Shown: positions 19,463 through 28,932 of the stretch, in pieces
Position numbering within the stretch: position 1 is the first letter of the stretch
How the letters are laid out: each line of letters begins with the position of its first letter
NCBI RefSeq assembly: GCF_004153685.1
Contig: NZ_SDQD01000002.1
Coordinates: forward strand, 1-64,000
Reading direction: 5' to 3'
From: Pollutimonas harenae
GTDB taxonomy: Bacteria; Pseudomonadota; Gammaproteobacteria; Burkholderiales; Burkholderiaceae_B
DNA: 64,000 nt
Program-made: the position numbers and the translations under genes
Notes under the pieces: model-generated
Told to the model about the DNA's origin: nothing
Databases searched by the model: none
Seen by the model: only the letters and a program-made list of their open reading frames with translations

Positions 19463-21309
19463 GCAGCATTCAGGCCCCGCATGTCGTCAGGGCTGGTTTT
19501 GTTGGCCGGCAATACAAGCAGGCCGGGTGGCGAGGTCTGGCCGGCATGTTGGCTGTTTTGCTGGCATGTCCGGCTGTCTGGGCAACGGGAGTGCCAGAGC
19601 TCTTGTTGAAGGCTGTCAATGAAACGCCGGTAATTCAGCATAAAGAAGACATTAACCCGGAAATCGCAACGGGCAGGCGGGAATCGCAGCAAGCTCACGC
19701 CGAACACTATATGGTCAGCAGCGCCAATCCTCTTGCCACGCAAGCGGGTGTGGCCATTCTGGCTGAAGGCGGGAGTGCGGCCGATGCGATTATTGCTGCC
19801 CAGTTGGTGCTTAACCTGGTCGAGCCGCAGTCCTCGGGTATCGGAGGCGGTGGCTTTCTCATCGGCTACGACGCAGCAACACAAAAGGTGCAAGCTTATG
19901 ACGGGCGTGAAACTGCTCCAGGTGCCGCGCGTAGCACCCGCTTCATGCAAGGGGAGCAAGCCATTGCTTTCAAGGATGCTGTAAATAGCGGTCTATCGGT
20001 GGGTACCCCGGGTTTGCTGCGCATGCTGGGGCAGGTGCATGCCGAGCATGGCAAGCTGGAATGGGCCAGGCTTTTTGAACCGGCAATCGAGCTGGCAGAG
20101 CAAGGTTTTGAAGTGTCGCCCCGCTTGCATGCCATGTTGGACCAGAATACCGAGCTGCGCCGGCAAGCAGCGGCTGCTGCTTATTTTTACGATGAAAAAG
20201 GGCTCGCCTGGCCTGTAGGGCATGTCTTGAAGAACCCGGCGTTTGCACAAGTGCTGCGTCGTGTTGCGGCCACTGGGCCTGACGCTTTCTACCAGGGTAA
20301 GATTGCTCACAATATCGTGGATGCGGTCGCCGGGCATCTGGTGCCGGGTGATTTGAGCCTGCAGGATCTGACGGCTTATCGCTCAATAGAGCGGGAGCCT
20401 CTCTGTGCGCCTTACAAGGTGTATGTATTGTGCGGCGTTCCGCCACCCAGCTCAGGCCCGCTGTCCATTATTCAAATGATGACGATACTGTCGTATACGC
20501 CTATTGCTGATCTGGTGCCGGGCTCTGCAGGGGCAGTTCATTATTTTTCTGAGGCAGGCCGGCTGGCTTTTGCCGATCGGGCTGTGTATTTGGCTGACCC
20601 TGATTTTGTCGAGGTCCCGGTCAAGGCCTTGCTGGATCCTCAATATCTGCGCCTGCGTGCCGATTTGATCATGCCCAGGCGAACCATAGGCCAGGCACCG
20701 CCGGGCGACCCTATCGGGATGCTTGCCGTGCGTGGAGAAGATGTGTCTCCCGAATTGCCGTCCACAACGCATATTGTGGCGGTGGATAGCGAAGGCAGTG
20801 TGATGTCCATGACCAGCAGCATAGAGTCTGCGTTTGGCAGCAAGATATTTGTCGACGGTTTTCTACTGAATAATCAGCTGACTGATTTTTCCTTGTCGGA
20901 TGTCGACGCCCAGAACAGGCCGGTGGCCAATCGACTGGAACCGGGCAAGCGCCCACGGAGTTCGATGTCACCCATGTTGGTGTTGAAGGATGGCAAACCT
21001 TATATGGCGATAGGCTCTCCAGGCGGGGCTTCGATCATTAATTTTGTAGCCAAGGTACTGGTTGGCGTCCTGGACTGGGATTTGAGTTTGCAAGAGGCGA
21101 TCGATTTACCTAATTTCGGTAGCCGAAATTACGCTACGGATTTGGAGAAGGGCACTGTTTTACGCGATGTTGCCGACGATTTACGGGCTATGGGGCATGA
21201 AGTGCGGGAGGTCGATTTTCCCAGTGGTCTGCAAGGAATTCGATTGACGCCTGATGGGTTGGAGGGCGGTGCGGATCCGCGTCGGGAGGGCGTGGCCGCG
21301 GGTGGGTGA
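19459..21309 (+). CDS. ggt: gamma-glutamyltransferase (glutathione hydrolase)
   Basis: A 616-residue periplasmic enzyme that removes the gamma-glutamyl group from glutathione and related peptides. An N-terminal hydrophobic stretch at about residues 27-42 ending in Ala-Val-Trp-Ala looks like a signal peptide. The proenzyme cuts itself before Thr436 (Ser-Thr-Thr-His), the N-terminal nucleophile of the small subunit. The oxyanion Ser-Pro-Gly-Gly motif is present near residue 520. The ATG at 19459 overlaps the LysR stop, an unusual coupling of a regulator with an exported hydrolase. Confidence 0.92.
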   Translation: MSSIQAPHVVRAGFVGRQYKQAGWRGLAGMLAVLLACPAVWATGVPELLLKAVNETPVIQHKEDINPEIATGRRESQQAHAEHYMVSSANPLATQAGVAILAEGGSAADAIIAAQLVLNLVEPQSSGIGGGGFLIGYDAATQKVQAYDGRETAPGAARSTRFMQGEQAIAFKDAVNSGLSVGTPGLLRMLGQVHAEHGKLEWARLFEPAIELAEQGFEVSPRLHAMLDQNTELRRQAAAAAYFYDEKGLAWPVGHVLKNPAFAQVLRRVAATGPDAFYQGKIAHNIVDAVAGHLVPGDLSLQDLTAYRSIEREPLCAPYKVYVLCGVPPPSSGPLSIIQMMTILSYTPIADLVPGSAGAVHYFSEAGRLAFADRAVYLADPDFVEVPVKALLDPQYLRLRADLIMPRRTIGQAPPGDPIGMLAVRGEDVSPELPSTTHIVAVDSEGSVMSMTSSIESAFGSKIFVDGFLLNNQLTDFSLSDVDAQNRPVANRLEPGKRPRSSMSPMLVLKDGKPYMAIGSPGGASIINFVAKVLVGVLDWDLSLQEAIDLPNFGSRNYATDLEKGTVLRDVADDLRAMGHEVREVDFPSGLQGIRLTPDGLEGGADPRREGVAAGG

Positions 21310-21329
21310 ACCACGAGGCTATGGACCTG

Positions 21330-22178
21330 TCATCGAAAAACCACCGTCCGCTGCCCGTTCAGCAAAACCCGATGCTCTACATGCCAGCGCACCGCGCGCG
21401 CCAGTACCAGAGACTCGACATCGCTGCCTACCTGAGCCAGATCCTGGGCTGGATGCGCGTGATCCACGCGCTCGATGTCCTGCTCGATGATAGGGCCCTC
21501 ATCCAGATCAGCCGTCACATAATGTGCCGTGGCGCCAATGATTTTCACCCCGCGAGCGTGCGCCTGATGATAAGGGCGTGCGCCCTTGAAGCTGGGCAGA
21601 AAGCTGTGATGAATGTTGATGGCCCGGCCAGACAACGCCTGGCATAAATTATTCGACAGAATCTGCATATAGCGTGCCAGCACAACCAGATCGATCTGTT
21701 CCTTGTCCACAATATCCAGAATTTGCTGTTCTTGCGCCTCCCGGGTGTCCGGCGTTACCGGCAAATAATGATAAGGAATACCGTAGGCCTTGGCCATGGC
21801 TGCGTAGTCTTGATGGTTGGAGACAATCCCTGCGACGTCTATCGGAAGTTGCCCGCTATGTGTGCGGAACAGCAGGTCATTCAGGCAATGGCCCTGGCGG
21901 CTGACCAGAATCAGCACACGTGCCTTGCGTTGTGCATCGTGAATATGTGCTTCCATATCGAATTTCCCGGCCGTCTCCGCAAAAGAGGCTTCCAGCTCAG
22001 CAATGTCGGCGGGCTGGGGCAAGGCGAAGTGGACGCGCAGGAAGAATCGTTCGGTACCCAGGTCGCCGAACTGCTGTGCGTCGATGATATTGCCGTGCAG
22101 GCTCAGCAGCCAACCGGTAACGCTATGCACAATGCCTGTGCGGTCGGGGCAGGAGAGGGTCAGAATATAGTCGTTCAT
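21330..22178 (-). CDS. purU: formyltetrahydrofolate deformylase
   Basis: PurU hydrolyses 10-formyltetrahydrofolate to formate and tetrahydrofolate, balancing one-carbon pools. The 282-residue protein has an N-terminal ACT domain (Cys-Pro-Asp-Arg-Thr-Gly-Ile-Val) and a formyltransferase-fold C-terminal domain with Asn-Ile-His-His-Ser-Phe-Leu-Pro-Ser-Phe and a downstream Asp in Leu-Asp-Glu-Gly-Pro-Ile, the usual Asn-His-Asp catalytic set. It is convergent with ggt at a 20-base distance and lies 11 bases downstream of the flavoprotein gene. Confidence 0.95.
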   Translation of the reverse strand: MNDYILTLSCPDRTGIVHSVTGWLLSLHGNIIDAQQFGDLGTERFFLRVHFALPQPADIAELEASFAETAGKFDMEAHIHDAQRKARVLILVSRQGHCLNDLLFRTHSGQLPIDVAGIVSNHQDYAAMAKAYGIPYHYLPVTPDTREAQEQQILDIVDKEQIDLVVLARYMQILSNNLCQALSGRAINIHHSFLPSFKGARPYHQAHARGVKIIGATAHYVTADLDEGPIIEQDIERVDHAHPAQDLAQVGSDVESLVLARAVRWHVEHRVLLNGQRTVVFR

Positions 22179-22189
22179 GATGTGTTGTC

Positions 22190-23314
22190 TTAGCGGTGAT
22201 GCGGTGCTTCGTTCAATGCTGCGCGTACTGTTTGGGCGATGGCCAGGCTGGCGGTCAGTGCGGGCGATTCCAGGCCGAACAGGTTGACCAGATTAGGGAT
22301 GCCGTGTGTGGCCGGCCCGGCAATAGCGAAGTCGGCAGCGGCTTCGCCAGGCCCTACTATTTTAGGACGAATACCCGTATAGCCGGGATTCAGGGCGCTG
22401 TCGGGCAACGCCGGCCAGTAACTGCGGACGGCAGCATAGAATGCTTCGGCGCGTTTAGGGTCCAGAGTGTAGTCTTCGCCGTCTATCCATTCTGTGTCGG
22501 GGCCAAATTTGGCTTGGCCGCCCAGGTCCAGAGTCAGGTGCACGCCCAGGCCTGCGTTATTCGGCATAGGATAAATGAGACGGCTGAAGGGTGATCGGCC
22601 CGACAAAGTGAAGTAGCTACCCTTGCAGAAATAGGCTTGTGGTATCAGCTCTGTGGGCTGGCCGAGCAATTTGCGGGCAACGGATGGCGCATGCAGGCCT
22701 GTTGCGTTGATGACGCAGTCTGCCGTCAGTGTCATGGGTTCGTCGCCGTCGAATTCCAGCTCGAACTCACCCGAGTCCAGTACTTTGCCTTGGCGGAAGG
22801 CCGTATGGAAGACGCATTGGGTGCCCTGGTGCTCGGCATCGCCTTGCAGTGCCAGCATGAGGGCATGGCTATCGATGATACCGGTCGAAGGTGAGACCAG
22901 GGCTGCATCGCAGGTCAGCGCGGGTTCCAGCTTGCGGGCCTGGACGCCACTGATCTGGTACAAATCGTCGACGCCGTTGCGCCCGGCATGCTCGGCGATA
23001 CGATGCAGTTGTGCGCTTTGTTCGGGTGTTGCCGCTACGATCAGCTTGCCGATTCTTTTATAAGGCACGCCGCGCTCGTCACAATAGCTGTAAAGCAGGT
23101 GTTTCCCGGCTACGCACAGCTGCGCCTTGAGGCTGCCAGGTTCGTAATAGATGCCAGCGTGAATAACTTCTGAGTTGCGTGAACTGGTACCGGTGCCGAT
23201 GGCCTCGTTTGCCTCGATCACCATGACTTCACGCCCTGCCAGGGCAAGTTCGCGTGCGACGGCGAGGCCGACGACGCCGGCGCCCAGAACGACGCAGTCT
23301 ATATCTGCTGCCAT
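22190..23314 (-). CDS. FAD-dependent oxidoreductase, L-2-hydroxyglutarate oxidase-like
   Basis: A 374-residue flavoprotein of the DAO family. The N-terminal [10 protein letters not shown] binds FAD, followed by a [15 protein letters not shown] motif that is characteristic of L-2-hydroxyglutarate oxidase (LhgO) and its relatives. The C-terminal Gly-Ile-Arg-Pro-Lys segment closes the substrate site. With gcdH nearby, a link to glutarate or lysine breakdown is tempting but unproven. Probably co-transcribed with purU. Confidence 0.86.
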   Translation of the reverse strand: MAADIDCVVLGAGVVGLAVARELALAGREVMVIEANEAIGTGTSSRNSEVIHAGIYYEPGSLKAQLCVAGKHLLYSYCDERGVPYKRIGKLIVAATPEQSAQLHRIAEHAGRNGVDDLYQISGVQARKLEPALTCDAALVSPSTGIIDSHALMLALQGDAEHQGTQCVFHTAFRQGKVLDSGEFELEFDGDEPMTLTADCVINATGLHAPSVARKLLGQPTELIPQAYFCKGSYFTLSGRSPFSRLIYPMPNNAGLGVHLTLDLGGQAKFGPDTEWIDGEDYTLDPKRAEAFYAAVRSYWPALPDSALNPGYTGIRPKIVGPGEAAADFAIAGPATHGIPNLVNLFGLESPALTASLAIAQTVRAALNEAPHHR

Positions 23315-23354
23315 AGAATGTCCTGCATATATGATGATTACGTCAACCTGCTCG

Positions 23355-23885
23355 TCAGTTGTTCGATAACGGCTCGGTTGACGGGGTCAGGTCGAAATCG
23401 CCGGCATGATACACCAGCGGTTGATTGAAGTTGCGATGGCAATGCTCGACTTGCCCTACGAAGATCATATGATCGCCCGCCTCATGTTGGATCAGGTTGT
23501 AGCACTCGAACCATGCGGCGCACTCGTTGTCGCCCAGCATCAGGGTGCCGCTGGGTGCCCGGGTCAGGGCCAGGCCGTCGAATCGCTGTGCCTGGGACCC
23601 GTAGGCAAAACGTTTTGCCAAGGGCAGCTGTGATGCTGCCAGTACGTGCACGACGTAACGCTCGGACTGCTGGAAGTGAAGCAGTGACGATGCTTTGCGT
23701 GACAAAGACCACAGCACCATCGGCGGCTCCAGCGACACGGAATTGAAGGAGCTGATGGTCAGTCCCAATGGCTGATGGTCGGGCTTCCCTTCGGTGGTGA
23801 TGACCGTGACGCCAGTGGCGAACCTGCCTAGGGCGGAGCGAAAAAAGAGCGAATCGAAATCGGGATCCGTTGGGGCCATATGCAT
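23355..23885 (-). CDS. flavin reductase family protein (FMN-binding split barrel)
   Basis: A 176-residue protein with the flavin reductase-like domain: [12 protein letters not shown] near residue 20 and [14 protein letters not shown]. Such proteins supply reduced FMN or FAD to monooxygenases, but no oxygenase partner lies beside it. A second Met two codons in (23879) is an alternative start. It is in line with pdxH, another flavin split-barrel protein, 15 bases upstream. Confidence 0.88.
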   Translation of the reverse strand: MHMAPTDPDFDSLFFRSALGRFATGVTVITTEGKPDHQPLGLTISSFNSVSLEPPMVLWSLSRKASSLLHFQQSERYVVHVLAASQLPLAKRFAYGSQAQRFDGLALTRAPSGTLMLGDNECAAWFECYNLIQHEAGDHMIFVGQVEHCHRNFNQPLVYHAGDFDLTPSTEPLSNN

Positions 23886-23900
23886 GCTTGGTGCCGGTGC

Positions 23901-24533
23901 TTACGGCGCCAGCCGTATGTGCGACCAGACTTGGCTTTCATCGCGCTGAAACACCAGTCGGTCGTGCAGCCGGGATGGGCGTCCTTGCCAGAATTCAACG
24001 CGATCAGGGTTCAGGCGATAGCCACCCCAGTGTTCGGGCCTTGCAGGCTCGGCGCCCAGCGATTTGCTCAGTTCGGCAGCCCGCGCTTCGAGTTCTGCAC
24101 GGGTAATGGGCTGGCTTTGCGGTGATACCCAGGCACCTATGCGAGATCCCAGGGGGCGGCTTTGGAAATAGCTGTCGGATTCGGCTGCGGAAGCTTTTTC
24201 TATAACGCCCTCTATGCGAATCTGCCGCTCCAGTGCGGGCCAGAAAAACAATAGGCTGGCGTTGGGGTTCTCGGCCAGCTCATGGCCTTTGCGTGAAAGA
24301 TAGTTGGTGTAAAAGACGAAGCCCTGCTGGTCAAAACCCTTGAGCAGCACGATACGTGCCGAAGGCTTGCCTGCCAGGGTTGTGGTGGCCAGCGTCATGG
24401 CATTGGGCTCGGCCACCTTGGCAGTCAAGGCGTCGTTGAACCATAGCGTGAACTGTTCGAAAGGGTCAGCGGCCAGAGAGCTCTCGAGCAGTTCGAATTT
24501 TTCGTAGCTCTGGCGAATATCGGCAACAGTCAT
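23901..24533 (-). CDS. pdxH: pyridoxine/pyridoxamine 5'-phosphate oxidase
   Basis: A 210-residue FMN enzyme that oxidises PNP and PMP to pyridoxal 5'-phosphate. Diagnostic segments are Arg-Ile-Val-Leu-Leu-Lys-Gly-Phe-Asp, [10 protein letters not shown], [10 protein letters not shown] and the C-terminal Trp-Gly-Gly-Tyr-Arg-Leu-Asn-Pro with [12 protein letters not shown]. Length and order of motifs are normal. Confidence 0.96.
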   Translation of the reverse strand: MTVADIRQSYEKFELLESSLAADPFEQFTLWFNDALTAKVAEPNAMTLATTTLAGKPSARIVLLKGFDQQGFVFYTNYLSRKGHELAENPNASLLFFWPALERQIRIEGVIEKASAAESDSYFQSRPLGSRIGAWVSPQSQPITRAELEARAAELSKSLGAEPARPEHWGGYRLNPDRVEFWQGRPSRLHDRLVFQRDESQVWSHIRLAP

Positions 24534-24610
24534 GATTGGGGGGAAAAGATAAGTATCAAGGGAATGATCAGTAGTTTACCGGATGCCGCGGTGCGAGGCT
24601 TTACCGGGAC

Positions 24611-25261
24611 TTAGCAGTCTTGGGCCAGGGATGTCTGCAGTGCGCCCACCAGCGTTTGTAGCCGTTTGTCGTGAATGTTGGATTGTCTCAGGGCCTGTGC
24701 GGTTTCCAGCACGTACTCTATGCAGGGGCCATAGCTGCCGTGGGCATTGCGAACGATGTGGACCAGACGATCTACGGGCAGCCCGCTGACATACGCGTCG
24801 GTATTGCGGTTCATGGTGAAGGCCAGGGCCGTAATTGGCCCTTCGTCTGTGCGGCAGTTCAGCCACTTGGGTATATAGGCGCCACTGGGCATTTCACGGC
24901 GCCATAGCGCTTCCATGGTGGTGGGGACGTCATTGGCCGGAATACGGAACACCACCCCCTGGCAGGATCCACCGGTATCCAGGCCGAACACCAGGCCGGG
25001 TTGATCCGGCGTGCCGCGATTCACCCTGGACCACAGGCATAGCGCGCGGTGATAGCCATGCAGCAGGGCTATTCTTTTTTCAGAAAAATCGAACTCGGGA
25101 CGCCAGATCAGTGAGCCATAGCCGTATACCCATAGGTCCTGGTCGGGGTTCCAGTCTGCCAGTGATGCCTGCAGCGAAGCGTGGCGTTCGGCATCGGTGA
25201 GTAGCCGAAAATTGCTGGGGGCAGGCATGGGATGAGGATTTGGCGAGAAAACGGTATTCAC
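24611..25261 (-). CDS. chaC: ChaC-like gamma-glutamylcyclotransferase
   Basis: A 216-residue protein of the ChaC family, which cleave glutathione to 5-oxoproline and Cys-Gly in the cytoplasm. The Val-Tyr-Gly-Tyr-Gly-Ser-Leu-Ile-Trp motif near residue 45 forms the substrate loop, and the conserved Arg-Arg-Glu-Met segment near 121 holds the expected catalytic glutamate. An internal Met at residue 12 is an alternative start. With the exported ggt at 19459 this gives the region two different glutathione-degrading enzymes. Confidence 0.85.
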   Translation of the reverse strand: MNTVFSPNPHPMPAPSNFRLLTDAERHASLQASLADWNPDQDLWVYGYGSLIWRPEFDFSEKRIALLHGYHRALCLWSRVNRGTPDQPGLVFGLDTGGSCQGVVFRIPANDVPTTMEALWRREMPSGAYIPKWLNCRTDEGPITALAFTMNRNTDAYVSGLPVDRLVHIVRNAHGSYGPCIEYVLETAQALRQSNIHDKRLQTLVGALQTSLAQDC

Positions 25262-25506
25262 TGTACTGGCGGCTCCGGGTGTTGATGCTCACGCTTATTT
25301 TAAGCCCGTCCTGGTCTGGTGCTAAAGTCTGCCGCTATCTTGTGGTTTTTTTGTGCGAAGTAATTGGGTACAGGCTCAAAATCCTGCTTATGCGGTTCCT
25401 GCGGCTTCCCGGCAGGTAAACTTCCAGGATGGGACGGCCATGAATGCCGTAACCCCTTTTGTAAAAGTTCTGTGCAACAGTACGCCTTGCCTTATCAGAG
25501 TCTGCC

Positions 25507-26385
25507 ATGTCCGATGTTGTTTCCATTGACCTAGAGCGCCGTTTCGGCGGTCTGGAGCGTTTATACGGCCCAGCAAGCCTGGGTGGGCTGAGCGCGGCAC
25601 ATGTGGCGGTGGCCGGCATAGGAGGCGTGGGATCATGGTGTGCCGAGGCACTGGCTCGTACCGGTATCGGTGCGCTCAGCCTGATCGATCTCGATCATAT
25701 TGCTGAATCAAATATCAATCGTCAGCTGCATGCGCTGACCGAGACCTTGGGCCAAGCCAAGGTCATGGCCATGGCGCAACGCGTGCATGGCATCAACCAG
25801 GCATGTCGATTGCAGATCATCGATGACTTCGTCAGCCCTGATAACGTGACGGATCTCTTTGCTGATGATGTTCGACTGATCATCGACTGTACCGATCAGG
25901 CACAGGCCAAGATTGCCATGATTCTCGAGGCCCGTCGACGCAATATACCCATCGTGGTGTGTGGTGGAGCGGGCGGCAAGACCAATCCCCTGAGCTTGCG
26001 TGCCGGGGATTTGTCTGCGGCTGTCAATGATGCCTTGCTGGCCAAGTTGCGTAATACGCTAAGACGCCAGCATGCTTTTCCCAAAGCCGGAACTCAAGGG
26101 GGCAAGGTACGTAAGCGTGTACCCAAGATGGGCGTGCGTGCCCTGTGGTTCGACCAGGCAGCCTTGTTGCCTGCACAATGGCAACAGACCAGTATTGAGC
26201 TGGCCAAACATGCGCCCGACCGCCAGGAGTTGGGCTTGATGGCGACACAAGCTCCCGAGGCGGCTGCCTTGCAGGGCCTATCATGCGCGGGCTATGGTTC
26301 AGTCGTGACGGTAACTGCTGCCATGGGCATGGCAGCAGCCAATGAGGCTGTTCAATACATCCTGAATGGGAAATTCTTCAGTTAG
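25507..26385 (+). CDS. tcdA: tRNA threonylcarbamoyladenosine dehydratase
   Basis: An E1-like ATP-dependent enzyme of 292 residues that cyclises t6A to ct6A at position 37 of tRNAs. The N-terminal nucleotide motif Gly-Ile-Gly-Gly-Val-Gly-Ser-Trp-Cys-Ala-Glu-Ala-Leu and the Ser-Asn-Ile-Asn-Arg-Gln segment are typical of the TcdA/CsdL branch of the ThiF/MoeB superfamily, as is Val-Cys-Gly-Gly-Ala-Gly-Gly-Lys. It stands alone on the plus strand. The t6A-making tsaC at 12937 acts earlier in the same pathway. Confidence 0.92.
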   Translation: MSDVVSIDLERRFGGLERLYGPASLGGLSAAHVAVAGIGGVGSWCAEALARTGIGALSLIDLDHIAESNINRQLHALTETLGQAKVMAMAQRVHGINQACRLQIIDDFVSPDNVTDLFADDVRLIIDCTDQAQAKIAMILEARRRNIPIVVCGGAGGKTNPLSLRAGDLSAAVNDALLAKLRNTLRRQHAFPKAGTQGGKVRKRVPKMGVRALWFDQAALLPAQWQQTSIELAKHAPDRQELGLMATQAPEAAALQGLSCAGYGSVVTVTAAMGMAAANEAVQYILNGKFFS

Positions 26386-26423
26386 AACCGTTCGCAGCAA
26401 GCTGCAGTCTGTGCAACCCCACC

Positions 26424-27080
26424 TCATCCTTTTGAGGCGTGACGACTATCGATCTGTTTTGGCCCGGAGGGTGTGTGGATGTGTACGATCAAATAGGGTG
26501 CTTGCCCGGCTTCCAGTGGCGATACCGTAAACGGGCCTTCGAAGCCTATTTGCTCAAGTAGTTGCCGGACATCTGCCGCATCGGGATGAAACGCTTCCAG
26601 GCTGATCAGTGTGCAGCCTATGTCTTCCATCCTGCTCGCCGGATGCTGTGTGCCATCCCACTGTATAAGGGCGGGCGCGGCTCCGTTCATGACCAGTCTG
26701 CCGTCATCGGGTATGGTGATCTGCCATGATAATTGCCCGCGCGTCATGGTTTCGACAGGACCCAAAGGTAATGTTGCAGCCTGGGAGGCCGCTGTAATGT
26801 CGTTGGTCCTGGCGACCCATCCTGCCAGGCCGGTGGGCTGGTTATAGTCGCTGGTCAATCCGAACCAGCTTGGACGGTCAGGTTGCTGCGCCTCGGGATT
26901 GATGGCGATCACCTCGATATACACGTCCTTGCCCAGCCTGAGCAACAGGTTATGGGTACCCATACGAGAGTGTTCGCCGCCTGATTCCAGCGCAACCCCC
27001 AGCGTGCGAAATATGTATTCCGAACCCGCTGCAAGTGACGATGCGGTAATGACGATGTGGTCAATGTGAGAGTGCAGCAT
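26424..27080 (-). CDS. glyoxalase-like (VOC superfamily) protein
   Basis: A 218-residue protein beginning Met-Leu-His-Ser-His-Ile-Asp-His-Ile-Val-Ile, the metal-ligand strand of vicinal-oxygen-chelate folds, and continuing with the Tyr-Ile-Glu-Val-Ile-Ala-Ile strand that usually holds the second ligand. It best fits the glyoxalase-like domain group (PF13468 type). The start was set at the internal Met with a GGAG-like site upstream; the open frame runs 35 codons further into pabC. Reaction unknown. It is the last gene of the uvrA-pabB-pabC strand run. Confidence 0.8.
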   Translation of the reverse strand: MLHSHIDHIVITASSLAAGSEYIFRTLGVALESGGEHSRMGTHNLLLRLGKDVYIEVIAINPEAQQPDRPSWFGLTSDYNQPTGLAGWVARTNDITAASQAATLPLGPVETMTRGQLSWQITIPDDGRLVMNGAAPALIQWDGTQHPASRMEDIGCTLISLEAFHPDAADVRQLLEQIGFEGPFTVSPLEAGQAPYLIVHIHTPSGPKQIDSRHASKG

Positions 27081-27133
27081 GATGAGTCCTGTCTCCTGGG
27101 TAGAGTCTTGAGTCCGAAGGGGGACGTCATGGA

Positions 27134-27799
27134 TTATGGCATGTTGTCTGGCAGATCGGGCTCGGCCATCACGGCATTCAGCCATCCGCGTAATGCGTTG
27201 GATACCCGAATAGCGGGGGCGCTCAGCAAGTCTCGACGGCTGATGAAGGCTTCGGCGACCAGCCCCCTATCGAGCAAATCCTGCCGTTGTACACCAGGTA
27301 GCAGACCGCAGCTTTGCGGCGGAGTCAGCCAGCGGCCGGCGTCATCCCGTATGTATATATTGCTGCGACTGGCTTCACAAACCTGATTCTGATCGTTACA
27401 GAACACTATGTCGAAGAAGGCGGTATGTGCGGCTAGCCAGGCGTATGCAGCGTCGTACCAGGGCCTGTGCGTGGTTTTATGCTGCAGCCAGTATGGATCG
27501 GCCAGCAGAGGCTTGTGTTGCAACACAAGCTGTACTGGTTGTGGCGTGTCGGGCAAGGGGCTGGAAGTCAGTGTCAAACCGCCATCCTGGCCGAGCAGCA
27601 GGCGCAGCCGGTAGGTTTGGGATGCGTCCAGTCCGTCTGTATACCGGCGTAGCTCGACATCCAGATTGGCCGGTGGTACGTGGCCCAGAATGCGGCAGGA
27701 AGAGGCCAGTCGTCGCATATGGCCGGCCAGCAGGGGAATGTGCCCGCCGGGTTCGACACGCATGGTTTCTATGAGTTGTACGAGCTGGAGGTCAGCCAT
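27134..27799 (-). CDS. pabC: class IV aminotransferase, probable 4-amino-4-deoxychorismate lyase
   Basis: A 221-residue PLP enzyme of fold type IV. It starts Leu-Ile-Glu-Thr-Met-Arg and has the Asn-Asp-Gln-Asn-Gln-Val-Cys-Glu-Ala-Ser-Arg-Ser-Asn-Ile-Tyr segment and Leu-Leu-Pro-Gly-Val-Gln-Arg of this family. It lies 10 bases downstream of pabB, so the natural reading is the lyase that releases p-aminobenzoate for folate. It is shorter than E. coli PabC (about 270), as is common for pabB-linked homologues. Confidence 0.86.
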   Translation of the reverse strand: MADLQLVQLIETMRVEPGGHIPLLAGHMRRLASSCRILGHVPPANLDVELRRYTDGLDASQTYRLRLLLGQDGGLTLTSSPLPDTPQPVQLVLQHKPLLADPYWLQHKTTHRPWYDAAYAWLAAHTAFFDIVFCNDQNQVCEASRSNIYIRDDAGRWLTPPQSCGLLPGVQRQDLLDRGLVAEAFISRRDLLSAPAIRVSNALRGWLNAVMAEPDLPDNMP

Positions 27800-27809
27800 G
27801 ATCCGTCCG

Positions 27810-28931
27810 TTAGCCTGAGTTTTGAATATTGAGTATCCGGGCCTTCCACAGGCATTCCTGCCATTCCTGCTCAGGTTCCGAGTCGTAGACAATTCCACCA
27901 CCTACACCAAAAATCCCGTGTCGTGCATCATGCATCGCTATGGTGCGTATAGCCACGTTGAGTGAGCAATCCCCATTCGGAGCGAGCCAGCCCACGCTGC
28001 CACAGTAAATGCCACGAGGCCGGTTTTCGAGCTGTTTTATTTTCTGCATGGATGCAATCTTGGGTGCACCGGTAATCGAGCCGCAGGGGAACAGGGCACG
28101 CAGCAGTTGCTCAAGGCTGATGCCGGGCGCCTCAGCCTTGATGGTCGAGGTCAGCGTCCAGACGGAAGGATATTGTTCCAGGGAAAACAGTTTTTCGACC
28201 TTGACCGAGCCCGGCGTGGCGATACGCCCCAGGTCATTGCGCAAGAGGTCGACGATCATTAGATTTTCAGCACGGTTCTTTTCGCTGCGCAGTAGTGCTT
28301 GGCCGGCGGCTTCGTCTTGTGCGGGGTCGTCGTGGCGTGGCGCGGTGCCTTTCATGGGACGTACGGTTAGTGTTGTTCCCTCGCGGGCTACGAACAGTTC
28401 CGGTGAAAAGGAAAGAATGCTGCGTGAGCCGTCTTCGATATAGGCAGCATGGGCTGCTGGATGCCTGGCGGCAATGCTGCGATAGAGATCCCGAGGCGTT
28501 GACTGCGTTTCCACGGCAATGGGAAAGGTGTAGTTGGCCTGATAGAGTTCGCCGCGTCCTATGCTCTCGCGCAGGACATGAATGTCATCCAGATAACGCT
28601 GTGGATCAATCAGGGGGCGGTTTTCCAGGCTGACGGCCTGTGCAGGTGCCGCCCATACTGTTGCGTGGCGGGCTTGTTTGAAAACGAGTGCCGTCAAACG
28701 GGGTTGTGGCTGTATGGCGGATTTGTTGGCCATGGGCTGACTTGCCGGCTCCAGCCATTCTCCCAGCTCATAGTCCAGCAGTAGCGCAATCCAGCAACCG
28801 GCGGCCTGCGCTGCCTCGATTGCCCCGAAGACTGCGCCCAGCTCTGACGCCGAACTGGCCGTAATGCGGCGACTGAAGCCATCCAGCTCCAGAGCCTGGC
28901 CTGACAACCGGTTCTCAAAGCGGCACAGCAT
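27810..28931 (-). CDS. pabB: aminodeoxychorismate synthase component I
   Basis: A 373-residue chorismate-binding enzyme that aminates chorismate to 4-amino-4-deoxychorismate for folate synthesis. The C-terminal two thirds carry the family core: Glu-Leu-Tyr-Gln-Ala-Asn-Tyr-Thr, Ser-Phe-Ser-Pro-Glu-Leu-Phe, Pro-Met-Lys-Gly-Thr-Ala-Pro-Arg, and Cys-Gly-Ser-Ile-Thr-Gly-Ala-Pro-Lys near the end. Start at the ATG immediately after the uvrA stop; a TTG at 28952, inside uvrA, is less likely. No glutaminase (pabA) is adjacent. pabC follows at once. Confidence 0.92.
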   Translation of the reverse strand: MLCRFENRLSGQALELDGFSRRITASSASELGAVFGAIEAAQAAGCWIALLLDYELGEWLEPASQPMANKSAIQPQPRLTALVFKQARHATVWAAPAQAVSLENRPLIDPQRYLDDIHVLRESIGRGELYQANYTFPIAVETQSTPRDLYRSIAARHPAAHAAYIEDGSRSILSFSPELFVAREGTTLTVRPMKGTAPRHDDPAQDEAAGQALLRSEKNRAENLMIVDLLRNDLGRIATPGSVKVEKLFSLEQYPSVWTLTSTIKAEAPGISLEQLLRALFPCGSITGAPKIASMQKIKQLENRPRGIYCGSVGWLAPNGDCSLNVAIRTIAMHDARHGIFGVGGGIVYDSEPEQEWQECLWKARILNIQNSG

Positions 28932-28932
28932 G

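Noticed and set aside
25262-25506. Gap between the ChaC-like gene and tcdA examined for RNA or small genes
   Set aside because: No credible ORF with a ribosome-binding site, no hairpin with T tract and no RNA motif that I recognise.
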